DNA of 64,000 nucleotides from Tabrizicola sp. (GCF_016793705.1 NZ_JAEULO010000005.1:1-64000), one strand, 5' to 3'; counted from the stretch's first letter, positions 52,399-61,746 are shown. Numbers and translations: made by a program. The notes: generated by a model not told the origin, from the letters alone.

Positions 52399-53562
52399 AT
52401 GCCCGTCATTACCTGCATCGAGGACCTGAAGCGCCTGCACCAGCAGCGCACGCCGAAGATGTTCTGGGATTATTGCGAATCCGGCAGCTACACCGAGCAG
52501 ACCTTCCGCGAGAACAGCTCGGACTTCGCGAAACTGCGCCTGCGCCAGCGCGTCGCGCGCGATCTGTCTGGCCGGGTGCTGGAAAGCACGATGGCCGGGC
52601 AGAAGGTCTCGATGCCGGTGGCGCTGTCGCCCGTCGGTTCGACCGGGATGCAGCACCCCGACGGCGAAATCCTCGCCGCCCGCGCTGCCGCCAAGGCCGG
52701 GGTGCCCTTCACCCTCTCCACCATGTCGATCTGCTCGATCGAGGATGTGGCCGCCGCAAGCCCCGAGCCGTTCTGGTTCCAGCTTTATGTGATGACCGAC
52801 GAGGATTTCGTCGACGCCATCATCGAACGCGCCCGCGCCGCGAAATGCTCGGCGCTGGTGCTGACGCTGGACCTGCAAATCCTGGGGCAAAGGCACAAGG
52901 ACCTGAAGAACGGGTTGACCAGCCCGCCGAAGCTGACGATCCCGAACATCCTGAACATGATGACCAAGCCGCGCTGGTCGCTGGGGATGCTGCGGACCCC
53001 GCGGCGCCAGTTCCGCAACATCGTCGGCCATGTGAAGGGGGTGAAGAAGCTCTCCGACCTCACCGCCTGGGCCAATGAGCAGTTCGACCCGAAGCTCGAC
53101 TGGTCGAAGGTCGCCCGCATCCGCGACCAGTGGGGCGGCAAGTTCATCCTCAAGGGCGTCCTCGACCCCGAAGACGCCAAGATGGCCGCCGATGCCGGGG
53201 CCGATGCGGTGATCGTCTCGAACCATGGTGGGCGGCAGCTGGACGGAGCGCTCAGTTCGATCCGCATGCTGCCCTCGATCGTCCGCGCCATCGGAGACAG
53301 GACCGAAGTGTGGCTCGACAGCGGCATCCGCTCGGGTCAGGACGTGGTGAAGGCGCTGGCCCTGGGGGCGAAGGGCACGATGATCGGCCGCGCCTATGTC
53401 CATGGTCTCGGCGCGATGGGAGAGGCGGGGGTCACGGCGGCGCTGGAGGTGATCCGCAAGGAGATGGACATCACCATGGCGCTCTGCGGCGAGCGCGACG
53501 TGAAGAACCTCGGTCGCCACAACCTGCTGGTGCCGCGGGATTTCGAGGGCGACTGGGTCTGA
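52399..53562 (+). CDS. lldD: FMN-dependent alpha-hydroxy-acid dehydrogenase (L-lactate dehydrogenase type)
   Basis: 387 residues: FMN-binding barrel with active-site His276 and Arg279 in SNHGGRQLDG, Tyr130 in FWFQLYV, Asp in LTLDLQ, and late GLGAMGEAG. Oxidises L-lactate or a related 2-hydroxy acid, passing electrons to the respiratory chain; likely membrane-associated. ATG 52399 follows an AAGGAG site. Whether the substrate is lactate, glycolate or mandelate-like cannot be settled by sequence alone. Hairpin repeat copy 4 follows. Confidence 0.88.
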   Translation: MPVITCIEDLKRLHQQRTPKMFWDYCESGSYTEQTFRENSSDFAKLRLRQRVARDLSGRVLESTMAGQKVSMPVALSPVGSTGMQHPDGEILAARAAAKAGVPFTLSTMSICSIEDVAAASPEPFWFQLYVMTDEDFVDAIIERARAAKCSALVLTLDLQILGQRHKDLKNGLTSPPKLTIPNILNMMTKPRWSLGMLRTPRRQFRNIVGHVKGVKKLSDLTAWANEQFDPKLDWSKVARIRDQWGGKFILKGVLDPEDAKMAADAGADAVIVSNHGGRQLDGALSSIRMLPSIVRAIGDRTEVWLDSGIRSGQDVVKALALGAKGTMIGRAYVHGLGAMGEAGVTAALEVIRKEMDITMALCGERDVKNLGRHNLLVPRDFEGDWV

Positions 53563-53571
53563 CGCGGGCCA

Positions 53572-53635
53572 CTCGCCGTTCGACTGCGTCTCCTCGCTTG
53601 ACGGCCGCGAGGAGAAGTCGCAGACGCACGACGAG
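53572..53635. repeat. Dispersed long-hairpin repeat, copy 4
   Basis: CTCGCCGTTCGACTGCGTCT and CGCGAGGAGAAGTCGCAGAC...CGACGAG pair around a TTGACGGC loop; starts nine bases after the lldD stop. The only copy between genes transcribed in the same direction. Confidence 0.75.
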
Positions 53636-53698
53636 CCGCCGCTTGCCTTTTGATCAAATTATGGCGCATAACCGCAGCGACGCTTTCCGGGGCCTGCC

Positions 53699-55072
53699 AT
53701 GTCCACTGATCTCATCGCCGGTATCCGCCGTGACCACCTTGCCGCCTTCGCCGCGCGCGAGGCGGACATCTATGTCAAAACCCGCCCAAAGGCCGCGACG
53801 GCGCTGGCGGAAGGCGCGGGCAGCTTTCTGGGCGGCGTGCCGATGCACTGGATGGCCGACTGGCCGATGCCACACCTGCTGCTGGTGGCCAAGGCCCATG
53901 GCGCGCGGATCTGGGACATCGACGGCCAGAAGCTTGACGATTTCTGCCTCGGCGACACCGGCTCGATGTTCGGCCATTCGCCTGGCCCGGTCGCCAAGGC
54001 GATCCGTCAGCAGGCACGCCGCGGCCTGACCTACATGCTGCCGACCGAGGCCGCGCTCACGGCCGGTCGCCTGCTCGCCGACCGTTTCGGTCCTTTCCGC
54101 TGGCAGATCGCCACCACCGCGACCGATGCCAACCGCTTTGCGTTGCGCGTCGCCCGCGCAATCACGGGGCGCCCCAAGGTGCTGGTCTTCAACGGCTGCT
54201 ACCACGGCACGGTGGACGATACCTTCGTCAGCCTGGAAAACGGCAAGACCGTCGCCTCCCCCGGCCTTCTGGGCCAGGTCAGCGACCTGACGCGGACTGC
54301 TGTCTGCTGCGAATTCAACGACCTGGCAAGTGTCGAGGCCGCGCTGGCCAAGGGTGACGTCGCCGCGATCCTGACCGAGCCGGTGATGACCAACTCCTGC
54401 ATGGTCCTGCCCGAGGCCGGGTTCCATGACGGGCTCCGCCAGCTGTCGCTGAAATATGGCGCGCTCCTCATCATGGACGAGACGCACACCATTTCCTCCG
54501 GCCTTGGCGGCTATGCCCGGGTGCATTCGCTGCGGCCCGACATCTTCGTCGTCGGCAAATGCGTCGCGGGCGGCATGCCCACCGCCGTCTGGGGCCTGAG
54601 CGAGGACACCGCGAAGCGCTACCATCAGGCCGACGCGATGCGCGAACCGGGCCGCACAGGCATGGGCACCACCCTCTCCGCCAACCCGATGCAGTTCGCC
54701 TGCCTCGTGGCGAGCCTTGCTGAAGTGATGACCCCGGAAAACTACGCCCATATGGAGAAACTGGCCGAACGCCTGTCCCACGGCCTCGCCCGCATCATCG
54801 ACGAACACCGTGCCCCTTGGCATGTCGTGCGCGTCGGCGCGCGGGTGGAATTCATCTGCGCCCCCGGCCCGCTGAAGAACGGCACCGAGGCCGGTTTTGC
54901 CCACCACCCAGAAGTCGAGGCCGCGATCCACACCGGCCTCATCAACCGGGGCACGCTCATCGCGCCCTTCCACAACATGATGCTCATCAGCCCGGCAACG
55001 AAGAAGGCACAGGTCGACCGCCTGATCGCCAGCTTCGACGCCATCCTTTCCGATCTTTTCCAGGCAGCCTGA
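53699..55072 (+). CDS. Class-III pyridoxal-phosphate aminotransferase
   Basis: 457 residues: PLP-binding CYHGTVDDT, Asp260 in LLIMDETHT and Schiff-base Lys287 in VVGKCVAGGMP. Glutamate-1-semialdehyde-aminotransferase-like, but the gene is not hemL by context. It is two bases before a PuuA-type glutamine synthetase gene, suggesting amine or polyamine catabolism: transfer of the amino group from an amine-derived substrate. Substrate unproven. Confidence 0.87.
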   Translation: MSTDLIAGIRRDHLAAFAAREADIYVKTRPKAATALAEGAGSFLGGVPMHWMADWPMPHLLLVAKAHGARIWDIDGQKLDDFCLGDTGSMFGHSPGPVAKAIRQQARRGLTYMLPTEAALTAGRLLADRFGPFRWQIATTATDANRFALRVARAITGRPKVLVFNGCYHGTVDDTFVSLENGKTVASPGLLGQVSDLTRTAVCCEFNDLASVEAALAKGDVAAILTEPVMTNSCMVLPEAGFHDGLRQLSLKYGALLIMDETHTISSGLGGYARVHSLRPDIFVVGKCVAGGMPTAVWGLSEDTAKRYHQADAMREPGRTGMGTTLSANPMQFACLVASLAEVMTPENYAHMEKLAERLSHGLARIIDEHRAPWHVVRVGARVEFICAPGPLKNGTEAGFAHHPEVEAAIHTGLINRGTLIAPFHNMMLISPATKKAQVDRLIASFDAILSDLFQAA

Positions 55073-55074
55073 AA

Positions 55075-56463
55075 ATGACCCAGACCAGCCCCTCCGGCTC
55101 GACCCCCGCCGAGGCGGAAGCCTTCCTCGCCGCCCATCCCGAGATCGAGGCATTTGACATTATCCTGCACGATGCCAACGGAATCGGCCGGGGAAAGATC
55201 ATCCGACGCCATGAGCTTTTGTCTTTTTACAACAACGGCCGCCACCTGCCGATTTCCATCCTCGGCCTCGACATCTGCGGCGAGGATGTGCACGAAACCG
55301 GCCTGATCTGGGATCAGGGCGACGGCGACCTGCGCGCCTGGCCGATCCCCGGCACGCTGAAACCGTTGCACAACACCCAGCCGCCGCGTGGCGAGGTGTT
55401 CATGTCGATGTATATGCTCGACGGCACGCCGATGACCTCGGACCCCCGCCACGCGCTGCAACGGCAGGTGGACCTCCTGGCCAAGGATGGCCTGCATCCC
55501 GCCGGGGCTTTCGAGCTGGAATTCTTCCTCCTCGACCCCGAACGCGGCCCCGACGGCAAGATGCAGCCCGCCCGCGACGTGCTGGACCGCCGCGCCTCCC
55601 GCAAGACCGAGGTCTATTCGGTGGATCATCTGCACGGGATGCTGCCGCTCTTCTCCGACATCTACGCCGGCGCCGAAAAGGCCGGGATCAAGGCGGAAAC
55701 CCTGATCAGTGAATATGCCCCCGGCCAGTATGAGTTGACCCTGCACTACCGCACCGACGTGATGCAGGCCGCCGATGACCTGATGCGCCTGAAGCGCATC
55801 GTCCGGGCGCAAGCCCGCGCGCATGGTGTCGTCGCCTGCTTCATGGCCAAGCCGAACGAGAACTACGCGGGCTCCGGCATGCATTTCCACGTCTCTCTGC
55901 TGGACGATGCAGGCAAGAACGTCTTCATCGAGAAGGACGAGGGCAAGTGGAACCCCACCATCCTCCACGCCCTCGGCGGTCTCAAGCAGACGATGGGCGA
56001 GTCGATGCTGGTTTTCGCGCCCCACGCAAACTCCTGGCGCCGCTTCGCCAGCCAGTCCTACGCGCCGGTCAGCCCGACCTGGGGCGTCAACAACCGCTCG
56101 GTCGCGCTGCGCATCCCGGCGGGCGACATCAAGGCCCGGCGGATCGAACACCGCCCGGCGGGGGTGGACGCGAACCCCTATCTGGTGGCCGCGACCGTGC
56201 TGGCGGGGGTCCGAATGGGGATGAAGGACCAGATCGACCCCGGCCCGGAGACCACCGGCAACGGCTATGAGGACGAAAACGGGTCGGAGATTCCGGCGGA
56301 CTGGAAATCCGCCATCGAGGCGGCGAAGCGCTCGGCCTTCCTGAAGGACGCGCTGGGGGAGGACATGCACCGCACCTTCACCGCGATCATGGCCGCCGAA
56401 TACGCCCGGGTGATGCGCACCGTCAGCGAGGTTGACTTCGATCTCTACCTGCACACGGTCTGA
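55075..56463 (+). CDS. Glutamine synthetase-family gamma-glutamyl ligase (PuuA-like)
   Basis: 462 residues. N-domain with ILHDANGIGRGKIIRR; ATP-site PNENYAGSGMHFHVSLLDD and NNRSVALRIP, Glu ligands ELEFFLLD and EYAPGQYELTL. Its start is characteristic of gamma-glutamyl-polyamine synthetases rather than GlnA. It would ligate glutamate to an amine with ATP. Two-base gap after the aminotransferase. An AT-rich double hairpin follows the stop. Confidence 0.88.
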   Translation: MTQTSPSGSTPAEAEAFLAAHPEIEAFDIILHDANGIGRGKIIRRHELLSFYNNGRHLPISILGLDICGEDVHETGLIWDQGDGDLRAWPIPGTLKPLHNTQPPRGEVFMSMYMLDGTPMTSDPRHALQRQVDLLAKDGLHPAGAFELEFFLLDPERGPDGKMQPARDVLDRRASRKTEVYSVDHLHGMLPLFSDIYAGAEKAGIKAETLISEYAPGQYELTLHYRTDVMQAADDLMRLKRIVRAQARAHGVVACFMAKPNENYAGSGMHFHVSLLDDAGKNVFIEKDEGKWNPTILHALGGLKQTMGESMLVFAPHANSWRRFASQSYAPVSPTWGVNNRSVALRIPAGDIKARRIEHRPAGVDANPYLVAATVLAGVRMGMKDQIDPGPETTGNGYEDENGSEIPADWKSAIEAAKRSAFLKDALGEDMHRTFTAIMAAEYARVMRTVSEVDFDLYLHTV

Positions 56464-56474
56464 GAGCTGGGGAC

Positions 56475-56521
56475 CAAATTTCTTGAGTAAGAAATTTGTC
56501 AAAATCCTTCCTTAAGGATTT
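56475..56521. terminator. AT-rich double hairpin between convergent genes
   Basis: First hairpin AAATTTCTT/AAGAAATTT with a GAGT loop (56477-56498); second AAAATCCTT/AAGGATTTT with a CCTT-type loop (56501-56522). Each works as a terminator on both strands. The second includes the cbiX stop codon. Its low GC stands out sharply. Confidence 0.8.
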
Positions 56522-57243
56522 TGGCTCCCGGCCCAGCGGCAACTGCCCGCGCAGACCGGCACACCCCGCAGGATCGCATCGGCGATCAGCCCCGGCACGC
56601 GCCTGTCCGCCCCGACCGGCGGCAGGATGCGTCCCCGGAACCCCGCCTCGGCCAGCGCCCGCGGCAGGTCATCCTCGACATGCCCGCCCGCCGCCGCGAA
56701 AAACGGCAGGCAGACCGCGCCCGGCCCAAACCCGGTCAGCGTCGACAGCTGCGGCGCCTGGTCGATGAAGCCGACCTCGACCCGCGCGATCCCGGTCTCC
56801 GCCCTGATCCGCGCCGCGACATGCCGGGCGACCTCCGAGGGCTCGGCGGATTTCGACGACCCGTGCGCCGCAACGATCACCTCGTCCGCCCCGGATTCCC
56901 GCACCAGCGCCACACAAAGGTCCTGCACCTTGGGATCGCAGCCGAAGGGTTCCAGCACCTTCCAGCGCGACGCGCCGGACTCGAACAGCCGGTTCGGGAT
57001 CTGCACCTTGGTGAACCAGCCCCGGGCCATGAACATCGGATAGACCAGACCGAAATCCCGACCCGACACCCCCCTGGCAATGGCCAGCGGTTCGGCCAGC
57101 GTCGCCGCCCTCACGTTCCAGCGCGGCAGGAACGCCGCCACCTGCATCGCCAGATCCTCCAGCGCCCGCGCCGCGGGAAACGGGTTCGAGGGTTGCCCGT
57201 GGGCGACCAGCAGGGCAGGCGAAAGGCCGTCATTCACAGTCAT
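56512..57243 (-). CDS. cbiX: CbiX-type sirohydrochlorin chelatase
   Basis: 243 residues, two CbiX-like half domains: LLVAHGQPSNPFPAARALE (metal-binding His) and EVIVAAHGSSKSAEPSEVAR (second His). The core resembles CbiX/SirB, which inserts cobalt or iron into sirohydrochlorin. It stands alone without other cobalamin genes, so iron (siroheme) or another chelation is possible. Start ATG 57243; the last codons overlap the double hairpin. Confidence 0.82.
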   Translation of the reverse strand: MTVNDGLSPALLVAHGQPSNPFPAARALEDLAMQVAAFLPRWNVRAATLAEPLAIARGVSGRDFGLVYPMFMARGWFTKVQIPNRLFESGASRWKVLEPFGCDPKVQDLCVALVRESGADEVIVAAHGSSKSAEPSEVARHVAARIRAETGIARVEVGFIDQAPQLSTLTGFGPGAVCLPFFAAAGGHVEDDLPRALAEAGFRGRILPPVGADRRVPGLIADAILRGVPVCAGSCRWAGSQNP

Positions 57244-57345
57244 GAAACCATGAGCGCCGCACATCGGGCTTTGGTCAAGTCCCCACCACCCGCTGCGACA
57301 ACCCGCGCGGCGCGCAGCACCGGGACCCGGGACCCCTGGGGCAGG

Positions 57346-58482
57346 TCAGTCCGGCATCCGGCTCGCGATATAGCGGGCAAAGTCGTAGTTCGGCCGCTCC
57401 AGATGGCTCAGCGCGCCAGGTGCCGACAGGCCCGCGCAAAGTCCCTTCCAGACCTTTTCGACACAGCCCTTGTCCTCGACCTGCACGTCGTCCAAGAGCG
57501 CCTTCACACCGGCCAGATGCGCCTCGGCCTCGGGGTCGGCCATCCATTCCGCGCTCATGCCCCCGCCGAACAGCACCCGCACCGAGCCCGGCCCGTCCGG
57601 CGTCAGGCTGAGATACCAGAAATACCCCGGCGTCAGTGTGATCAGAAGCGAGGGGTAGATCGCCAGCAGCCAGGTGATCCGCCGGTCATCGCCCGTGAGC
57701 GTGGTGTTCGACGGATGGGCCAGGGCCAGCGGCACCAGGTCGTTCTTCACGATCCAGTGGTAGTTGAACGCCTCCTCGCCGACCGGACATTCCATCTTGT
57801 TCAGGTCTGACGCCCCGCCGATGGTCCCGGCATGGCAGACCGGCAGGTGGTAGCTTTCCATGAAATTCTCGGCCAGCACCTTCCAGTTGGTGTCCCAGCG
57901 GACCTCTTCCCGGAACACCTCGCGATAGTCGGCCATCGGCAGGTGCCCGACCAGCCGGTCCACCCCCGCCAGACGCTCGGCCACCGGCGGCGCGTCGGCA
58001 TTCCGCGTCACCATGATCCAGCCCTGCCAATCCTCGACCCGGACCGGCGGCAGCTTGACGTCATCGCGGCAAAAGTCCTCGTTCCGCGCCATCGCGGGCG
58101 CGCCCCTCAGCGAGCCGTCGAGGTTGTAGGTCCAGGCGTGGTAAGGGCAGACGATCGACCGCACATTGCCCCGGCCTTCCAGAAGCGTGCTCATCCGATG
58201 GCGGCAGACGTTGGACATGCCGCGCAACTGCCCTTCCCGGTCGCGCAGGATGATCACCGGCTCGCCCGCGATGTTCATCGTCAGGTAGTCGCCCGGTTTG
58301 GCCAGCGCGTCGGCCCGGCCCGCGCACAGCCACTCCTGCGCGAAGATGTGCTCCTCCTCGGCCTTGGCGAAGGCGGGCGAGGTATAGACCGATTTCGGCA
58401 TGGCATGGGCGCGCTCGAAGGGCACCGAGACATTGGCGCGCAGCTCGGCGATGGCGGACAGGGCGGGATCATGCTGGGTCAT
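57346..58482 (-). CDS. Rieske aromatic/quaternary-ammonium oxygenase, alpha subunit
   Basis: 378 residues: Rieske ligands Cys93, His95, Cys112, His115 (CRHRM and CPYHAW) and mononuclear-iron His212, His217 (ESYHLPVCH) with a C-terminal Asp. Nearest known type: GbcA/choline monooxygenase, which demethylates glycine betaine. The reductase partner is not adjacent. ATG 58482 chosen. 63 bases downstream of the SGNH gene on the same strand. Confidence 0.88.
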   Translation of the reverse strand: MTQHDPALSAIAELRANVSVPFERAHAMPKSVYTSPAFAKAEEEHIFAQEWLCAGRADALAKPGDYLTMNIAGEPVIILRDREGQLRGMSNVCRHRMSTLLEGRGNVRSIVCPYHAWTYNLDGSLRGAPAMARNEDFCRDDVKLPPVRVEDWQGWIMVTRNADAPPVAERLAGVDRLVGHLPMADYREVFREEVRWDTNWKVLAENFMESYHLPVCHAGTIGGASDLNKMECPVGEEAFNYHWIVKNDLVPLALAHPSNTTLTGDDRRITWLLAIYPSLLITLTPGYFWYLSLTPDGPGSVRVLFGGGMSAEWMADPEAEAHLAGVKALLDDVQVEDKGCVEKVWKGLCAGLSAPGALSHLERPNYDFARYIASRMPD

Positions 58483-58545
58483 GGCTGGGTCCTCCTGCCC
58501 CGATCCTGCGCGCGCCCGGCCCGGGGTTCCAGCGGAAACGCGACA

Positions 58546-59190
58546 TCAATCAGGGAAATGCGCCCTGATCGCAGCCGCGAACGCCTCGGCCAGCGCCGGA
58601 TTCGCCTCGGAGTCATAGTGGATGCCGTCGACGGGCGAGACGGCGACCACCTCGCCCGCGTCAAGGAACGGCACGTCCAGCCGCCTTGCCGCCGACCGGG
58701 TCTCCGCCGCCAGCCCCCGCGATTTCGCCGCCCCGCCCGCGAACATGCCCGCAAGGCAACCCACCTCCAGGATCGGCGGCGGGGCCACCAGCAGCACCTC
58801 CGGCGCCCCACCGTCCGGACCGGCCTCCGAGGCCCGGATCACCCGCACCAGCCGCTCCAGCGACAGCGCGATGTCGCAGGCGTTGACCGAAAAGCGCTGC
58901 TTCAGGTCGTTGGTGCCCAGCATGATCAGCACCAGGTCCAACGGCCGATGGCTTTCCAGAAGCGCCGGAAGCACGGTCAAACCGTTCCGGTGCGCCCCCT
59001 CGACAGGGTCGTCATGCACGGTGGTCCGGCCCGGATGACCTTCGGCGATCACCTCCCAATCCGGCAGAAGCCGCGCCAGCCGCCCGGCCCAGCGTTCGCC
59101 CCGGTCGAAACGACCGTCGAAGTCCAGGTCCGGCATCGGCATGGTGCCATGGGTGTTGCTGTCGCCGAAGAGAAGGACCGTCCGTGTCAT
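58546..59190 (-). CDS. SGNH/GDSL arylesterase
   Basis: 214 residues. Block I FGDSNTHGT (Ser10-region), block III IMLGTNDLKQRF and block V DGIHYDSEAN supply Ser, Asn and Asp/His. From memory it resembles the M. smegmatis acyltransferase/arylesterase group (WAGRLARLLPDWEVIAEGHPG, LDLVLIMLGTND). Hydrolyses short esters; no signal peptide. ATG 59190 chosen. Confidence 0.88.
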   Translation of the reverse strand: MTRTVLLFGDSNTHGTMPMPDLDFDGRFDRGERWAGRLARLLPDWEVIAEGHPGRTTVHDDPVEGAHRNGLTVLPALLESHRPLDLVLIMLGTNDLKQRFSVNACDIALSLERLVRVIRASEAGPDGGAPEVLLVAPPPILEVGCLAGMFAGGAAKSRGLAAETRSAARRLDVPFLDAGEVVAVSPVDGIHYDSEANPALAEAFAAAIRAHFPD

Positions 59191-59403
59191 GCGCGCCCCA
59201 TCTTGGATCAGAGAGAGGGTGGGGGACGGCGGAGGCGCTGTAAAGGGGGTGGAAGAACCCACGGGCCAGTTCGCCTCCGGCGCGCGGTGCGCTACCACCA
59301 CGCTGATGCCATCCCGAGCATCTCACGGGTGTCGCGTCATCGACCGCCAGACAGATTCTCCCGGTGGGCGCGCGCATGAGGACGCTGTCGCATCCCGCTG
59401 CGT

Positions 59404-59799
59404 TCAGGTTGCCCGCTCTGGAATGTCCTCGTGCAGGCACAGGATGTTGCCCTCCGGATCATTGAACCAGGCGGCCTTCTCCGAACCCAGAACGCAGACA
59501 TGCTCGACCGTCTTGAACCCCGGCAGGTCGTAATCGGCAAAGACAACGCCCCGGCCTTCCAGTTCGGCAATCGACGACCGGATATCGTCCACCCGGAAAC
59601 TCAACGCGGTGTGTTCGGCCTTGGTCCCTTCGGGCTTCGGGAACAGCGCGATCTCGGTCCCGCCGCAGTGGTAGACGACCTTGCCATCCGGCTTCTCTTC
59701 GCCCGTCGGCAGGGCAAGGGCCCGCTCGTAGAAGTCACGCGCGCGGGCCAGATCCCGCACCGGAAGCATCACTGTTACCTGTTGGGCATCGAGTTGCAT
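59404..59799 (-). CDS. VOC-family protein, glyoxalase-like
   Basis: 131 residues with one VOC fold: VTVMLPVRDLARARDFYERA, HTALSFRVDDIRSSIAELEG and AWFNDPEGNILCLHED, where the late Glu/His may bind a metal. Stands alone between gaps of 213 and 278 bases. Substrate unknown. ATG 59799 has an upstream AGGAGAT site. Confidence 0.83.
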   Translation of the reverse strand: MQLDAQQVTVMLPVRDLARARDFYERALALPTGEEKPDGKVVYHCGGTEIALFPKPEGTKAEHTALSFRVDDIRSSIAELEGRGVVFADYDLPGFKTVEHVCVLGSEKAAWFNDPEGNILCLHEDIPERAT

Positions 59800-60077
59800 G
59801 GCAATCTCCTCGCCTCGGATCGGTGCGCGGAACTCTACTCCCGGGCGCGATTCGCTGCCAGCGGCCTTGCGGATCAAGGACAGTCGCCCCTCGGCCGCCT
59901 GCCGAAGGCACGACCCTCCCGCCCTCAAAGAAGGCAAGCGTCCACCGAAAGCATCTTCCTTCCCGCTTCCGTGGGGGCGTCAGAGGTCGACGGGCTGCGC
60001 CATTCGTTGATGAAACGTGAATGCCCGCGACCAACCCCTTGATTTCAATCGTCGCGAAAACCCGCCCACCGTGGACA
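59800..60077. other. Non-coding region between VOC gene and ROK gene
   Basis: Nothing with coding support on either strand; both genes run leftward, so it holds the VOC promoter and the ROK 3' end. No strong hairpin was seen. Confidence 0.5.
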
Positions 60078-61295
60078 CTACCCTTCGCGGACCGCGGCGT
60101 TCTGGTCGATCAGATACCTCTGCGACAGCGGGATCGCCGCGGCCCCCAGCGCCCTTGCATCCGCCCCGACGGTCCCCTCCCGGATCACCGGCGGGTCGAT
60201 CCCGGCCAGGTCGAGGCCCAGCAAAGCCGCCTCCGTCCGCCGCACCATCTCGGCGCGCACCCGAAGCGGCATCCATCCGTCGATCAACACCGCCTGCACC
60301 TCGAGCAGGGCCGCCGCCGCCAGCGTCGCCTGCGCCAGCGCCCCCGCCGCCTGGTCGAGCCAGGCCGACAACACGGTCTGGGACACCTCCCAGCGGTCAT
60401 GCTGGCTCCAGAGATGGTCCGACGGCTCCCCCGCCGCCTCCATCGCCTCGGCCAGCACCGACATCGAGGCCAGGTCGATCAGCCGCCGCGTCCCGCCTCC
60501 AGGCGCGGGCACCTGGATCGACCCCACCGCCGCCGCGTTCCCGGTCCGGCCAAGGAACAGCTGGCCGTTCATGACAAGGCCCCCGCCGATGAAGGTGCCG
60601 AAGTAGAAATACAGGAAGTCCTTCGGCCGCTCCCCCGTGCCGAAGATCAGTTCCGCCCCGCAGGCCGAGGTCGCGTCGTTCTGGACATAGACCGGCAGGC
60701 CCAGCGCCGCCCCCAGTTCCGTCCCGATGTCGCGGACCCGCCAGGCGTCCATCTCCTGCTGGGGGATACCCAGGACCGCGACCCAGTTCCACAGCTGGAA
60801 CGGCATCGCGACCCCCATTCCCATGATCCGCCCGCGCTGCATCGGCGGAAGTTCCCCGGCCAGCGCCGGCGCTGCCTCCGACACGAAGCTCACCACCGCA
60901 TCAGGGGTCGGGTAGCGGTAGACCCGGCGGCGCGCAGCGCGCATCCGGCCGCGGAAGTCGGTCAGCACCAGGTCGGCCGAGCGGCGGCCCACCTTCAGAC
61001 CGAAGAAGAAGGCCCCCTCGGCCGCCAGCGACATCGGGACCGAGGGCTGTCCCACCCGCCCCCGCACCGGCTCGCCGCGTTCCAGAAGCCCGTCCTGCTC
61101 CAGCCCGCGCATGATCACGCTGACCGTCTGCGCCGAGAGCCCCGTCATCCGCGCGATGTCGGATTTCGCCAGAGCCCCATGGCGGCGGACCAGCGACAGC
61201 ACCAGCCGCTCGTTGTGGTCGCGCATGCCCGACTGGTTGGTGCCGCGCAGGACGGCGGCCTCGGGCGGGCTGCGGTCGGGCGAAGCATCCTGCAT
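60078..61295 (-). CDS. frcR: ROK-family transcriptional repressor, FrcR-like
   Basis: 405 residues. Winged HTH at about 25-75 (ALAKSDIARMTGLSAQTVSV) plus a ROK sugar-kinase-like domain with VYVQNDATSACGAEL. The ROK zinc motif (CxCGxxGCxE) is absent; the region reads GNAAAVGSIQVPAPGGG. Divergent arrangement with an frcB-like sugar importer fits FrcR, the ROK regulator of Sinorhizobium fructose/mannose/ribose uptake. Likely binds the AT-rich inverted repeat at 61850. Confidence 0.83.
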   Translation of the reverse strand: MQDASPDRSPPEAAVLRGTNQSGMRDHNERLVLSLVRRHGALAKSDIARMTGLSAQTVSVIMRGLEQDGLLERGEPVRGRVGQPSVPMSLAAEGAFFFGLKVGRRSADLVLTDFRGRMRAARRRVYRYPTPDAVVSFVSEAAPALAGELPPMQRGRIMGMGVAMPFQLWNWVAVLGIPQQEMDAWRVRDIGTELGAALGLPVYVQNDATSACGAELIFGTGERPKDFLYFYFGTFIGGGLVMNGQLFLGRTGNAAAVGSIQVPAPGGGTRRLIDLASMSVLAEAMEAAGEPSDHLWSQHDRWEVSQTVLSAWLDQAAGALAQATLAAAALLEVQAVLIDGWMPLRVRAEMVRRTEAALLGLDLAGIDPPVIREGTVGADARALGAAAIPLSQRYLIDQNAAVREG

Positions 61296-61311
61296 CGATC
61301 CGGGTCCCTTC

Positions 61312-61746
61312 TCAGCCCGACGGGCCGATCACCCCCTTGCGGAGGATCACATTGGCATAAAGCGCCATCTCGCCGGTCGCCACGATGGCATGCGCAGCGC
61401 GGATGCGGGGATAAAGCTCGTCGCCGGAAAGGGCAACGACCTGCCGACCCGGCGCCATCCGGGCGCAAAGCGCGTCGATCTGGCCGTGGATCTCGCCTTT
61501 CTGGGCCGGGTCGTTCATCAGGCTGGCCCGGAACAGCGCGGCGGGCACCGCCAGGTCCAGCGGCATCACCGTCAGCACAGCTTGAACCACCGCCAGTATG
61601 CCATGGCCGTCCGCCCGCACCAGCCGCCGGGCGTGGTCCAGGGCCGGGTAGTTGCCGTCGACGATGGCGATCTCGTCGCCGTGACCCATGGCGCGCAGGA
61701 CGCCAAGGAAATCTGGCCCCAGAAGGGGCGGGATACCGATGAGCAT
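61312..61746 (-). CDS. RbsD/FucU-family sugar mutarotase
   Basis: 144 residues: LRAMGHGDEIAIVDGNYPA, the catalytic His-Asp motif of the family, and a C-terminal YANVILRKGVI. FucU members interconvert anomers of fucose or ribose. Sits between the ROK gene (16-base gap) and the divergent sugar importer; should prepare the imported sugar. The exact sugar is unknown. Confidence 0.87.
   Translation of the reverse strand: MLIGIPPLLGPDFLGVLRAMGHGDEIAIVDGNYPALDHARRLVRADGHGILAVVQAVLTVMPLDLAVPAALFRASLMNDPAQKGEIHGQIDALCARMAPGRQVVALSGDELYPRIRAAHAIVATGEMALYANVILRKGVIGPSG

Noticed and set aside
59240..59330. tRNA-like stretch resembling a D-arm (complement of GGTGCGCTACCA)
   Set aside because: The would-be T-loop does not match the TTCRA pattern and the acceptor stem does not pair, so no tRNA is called.
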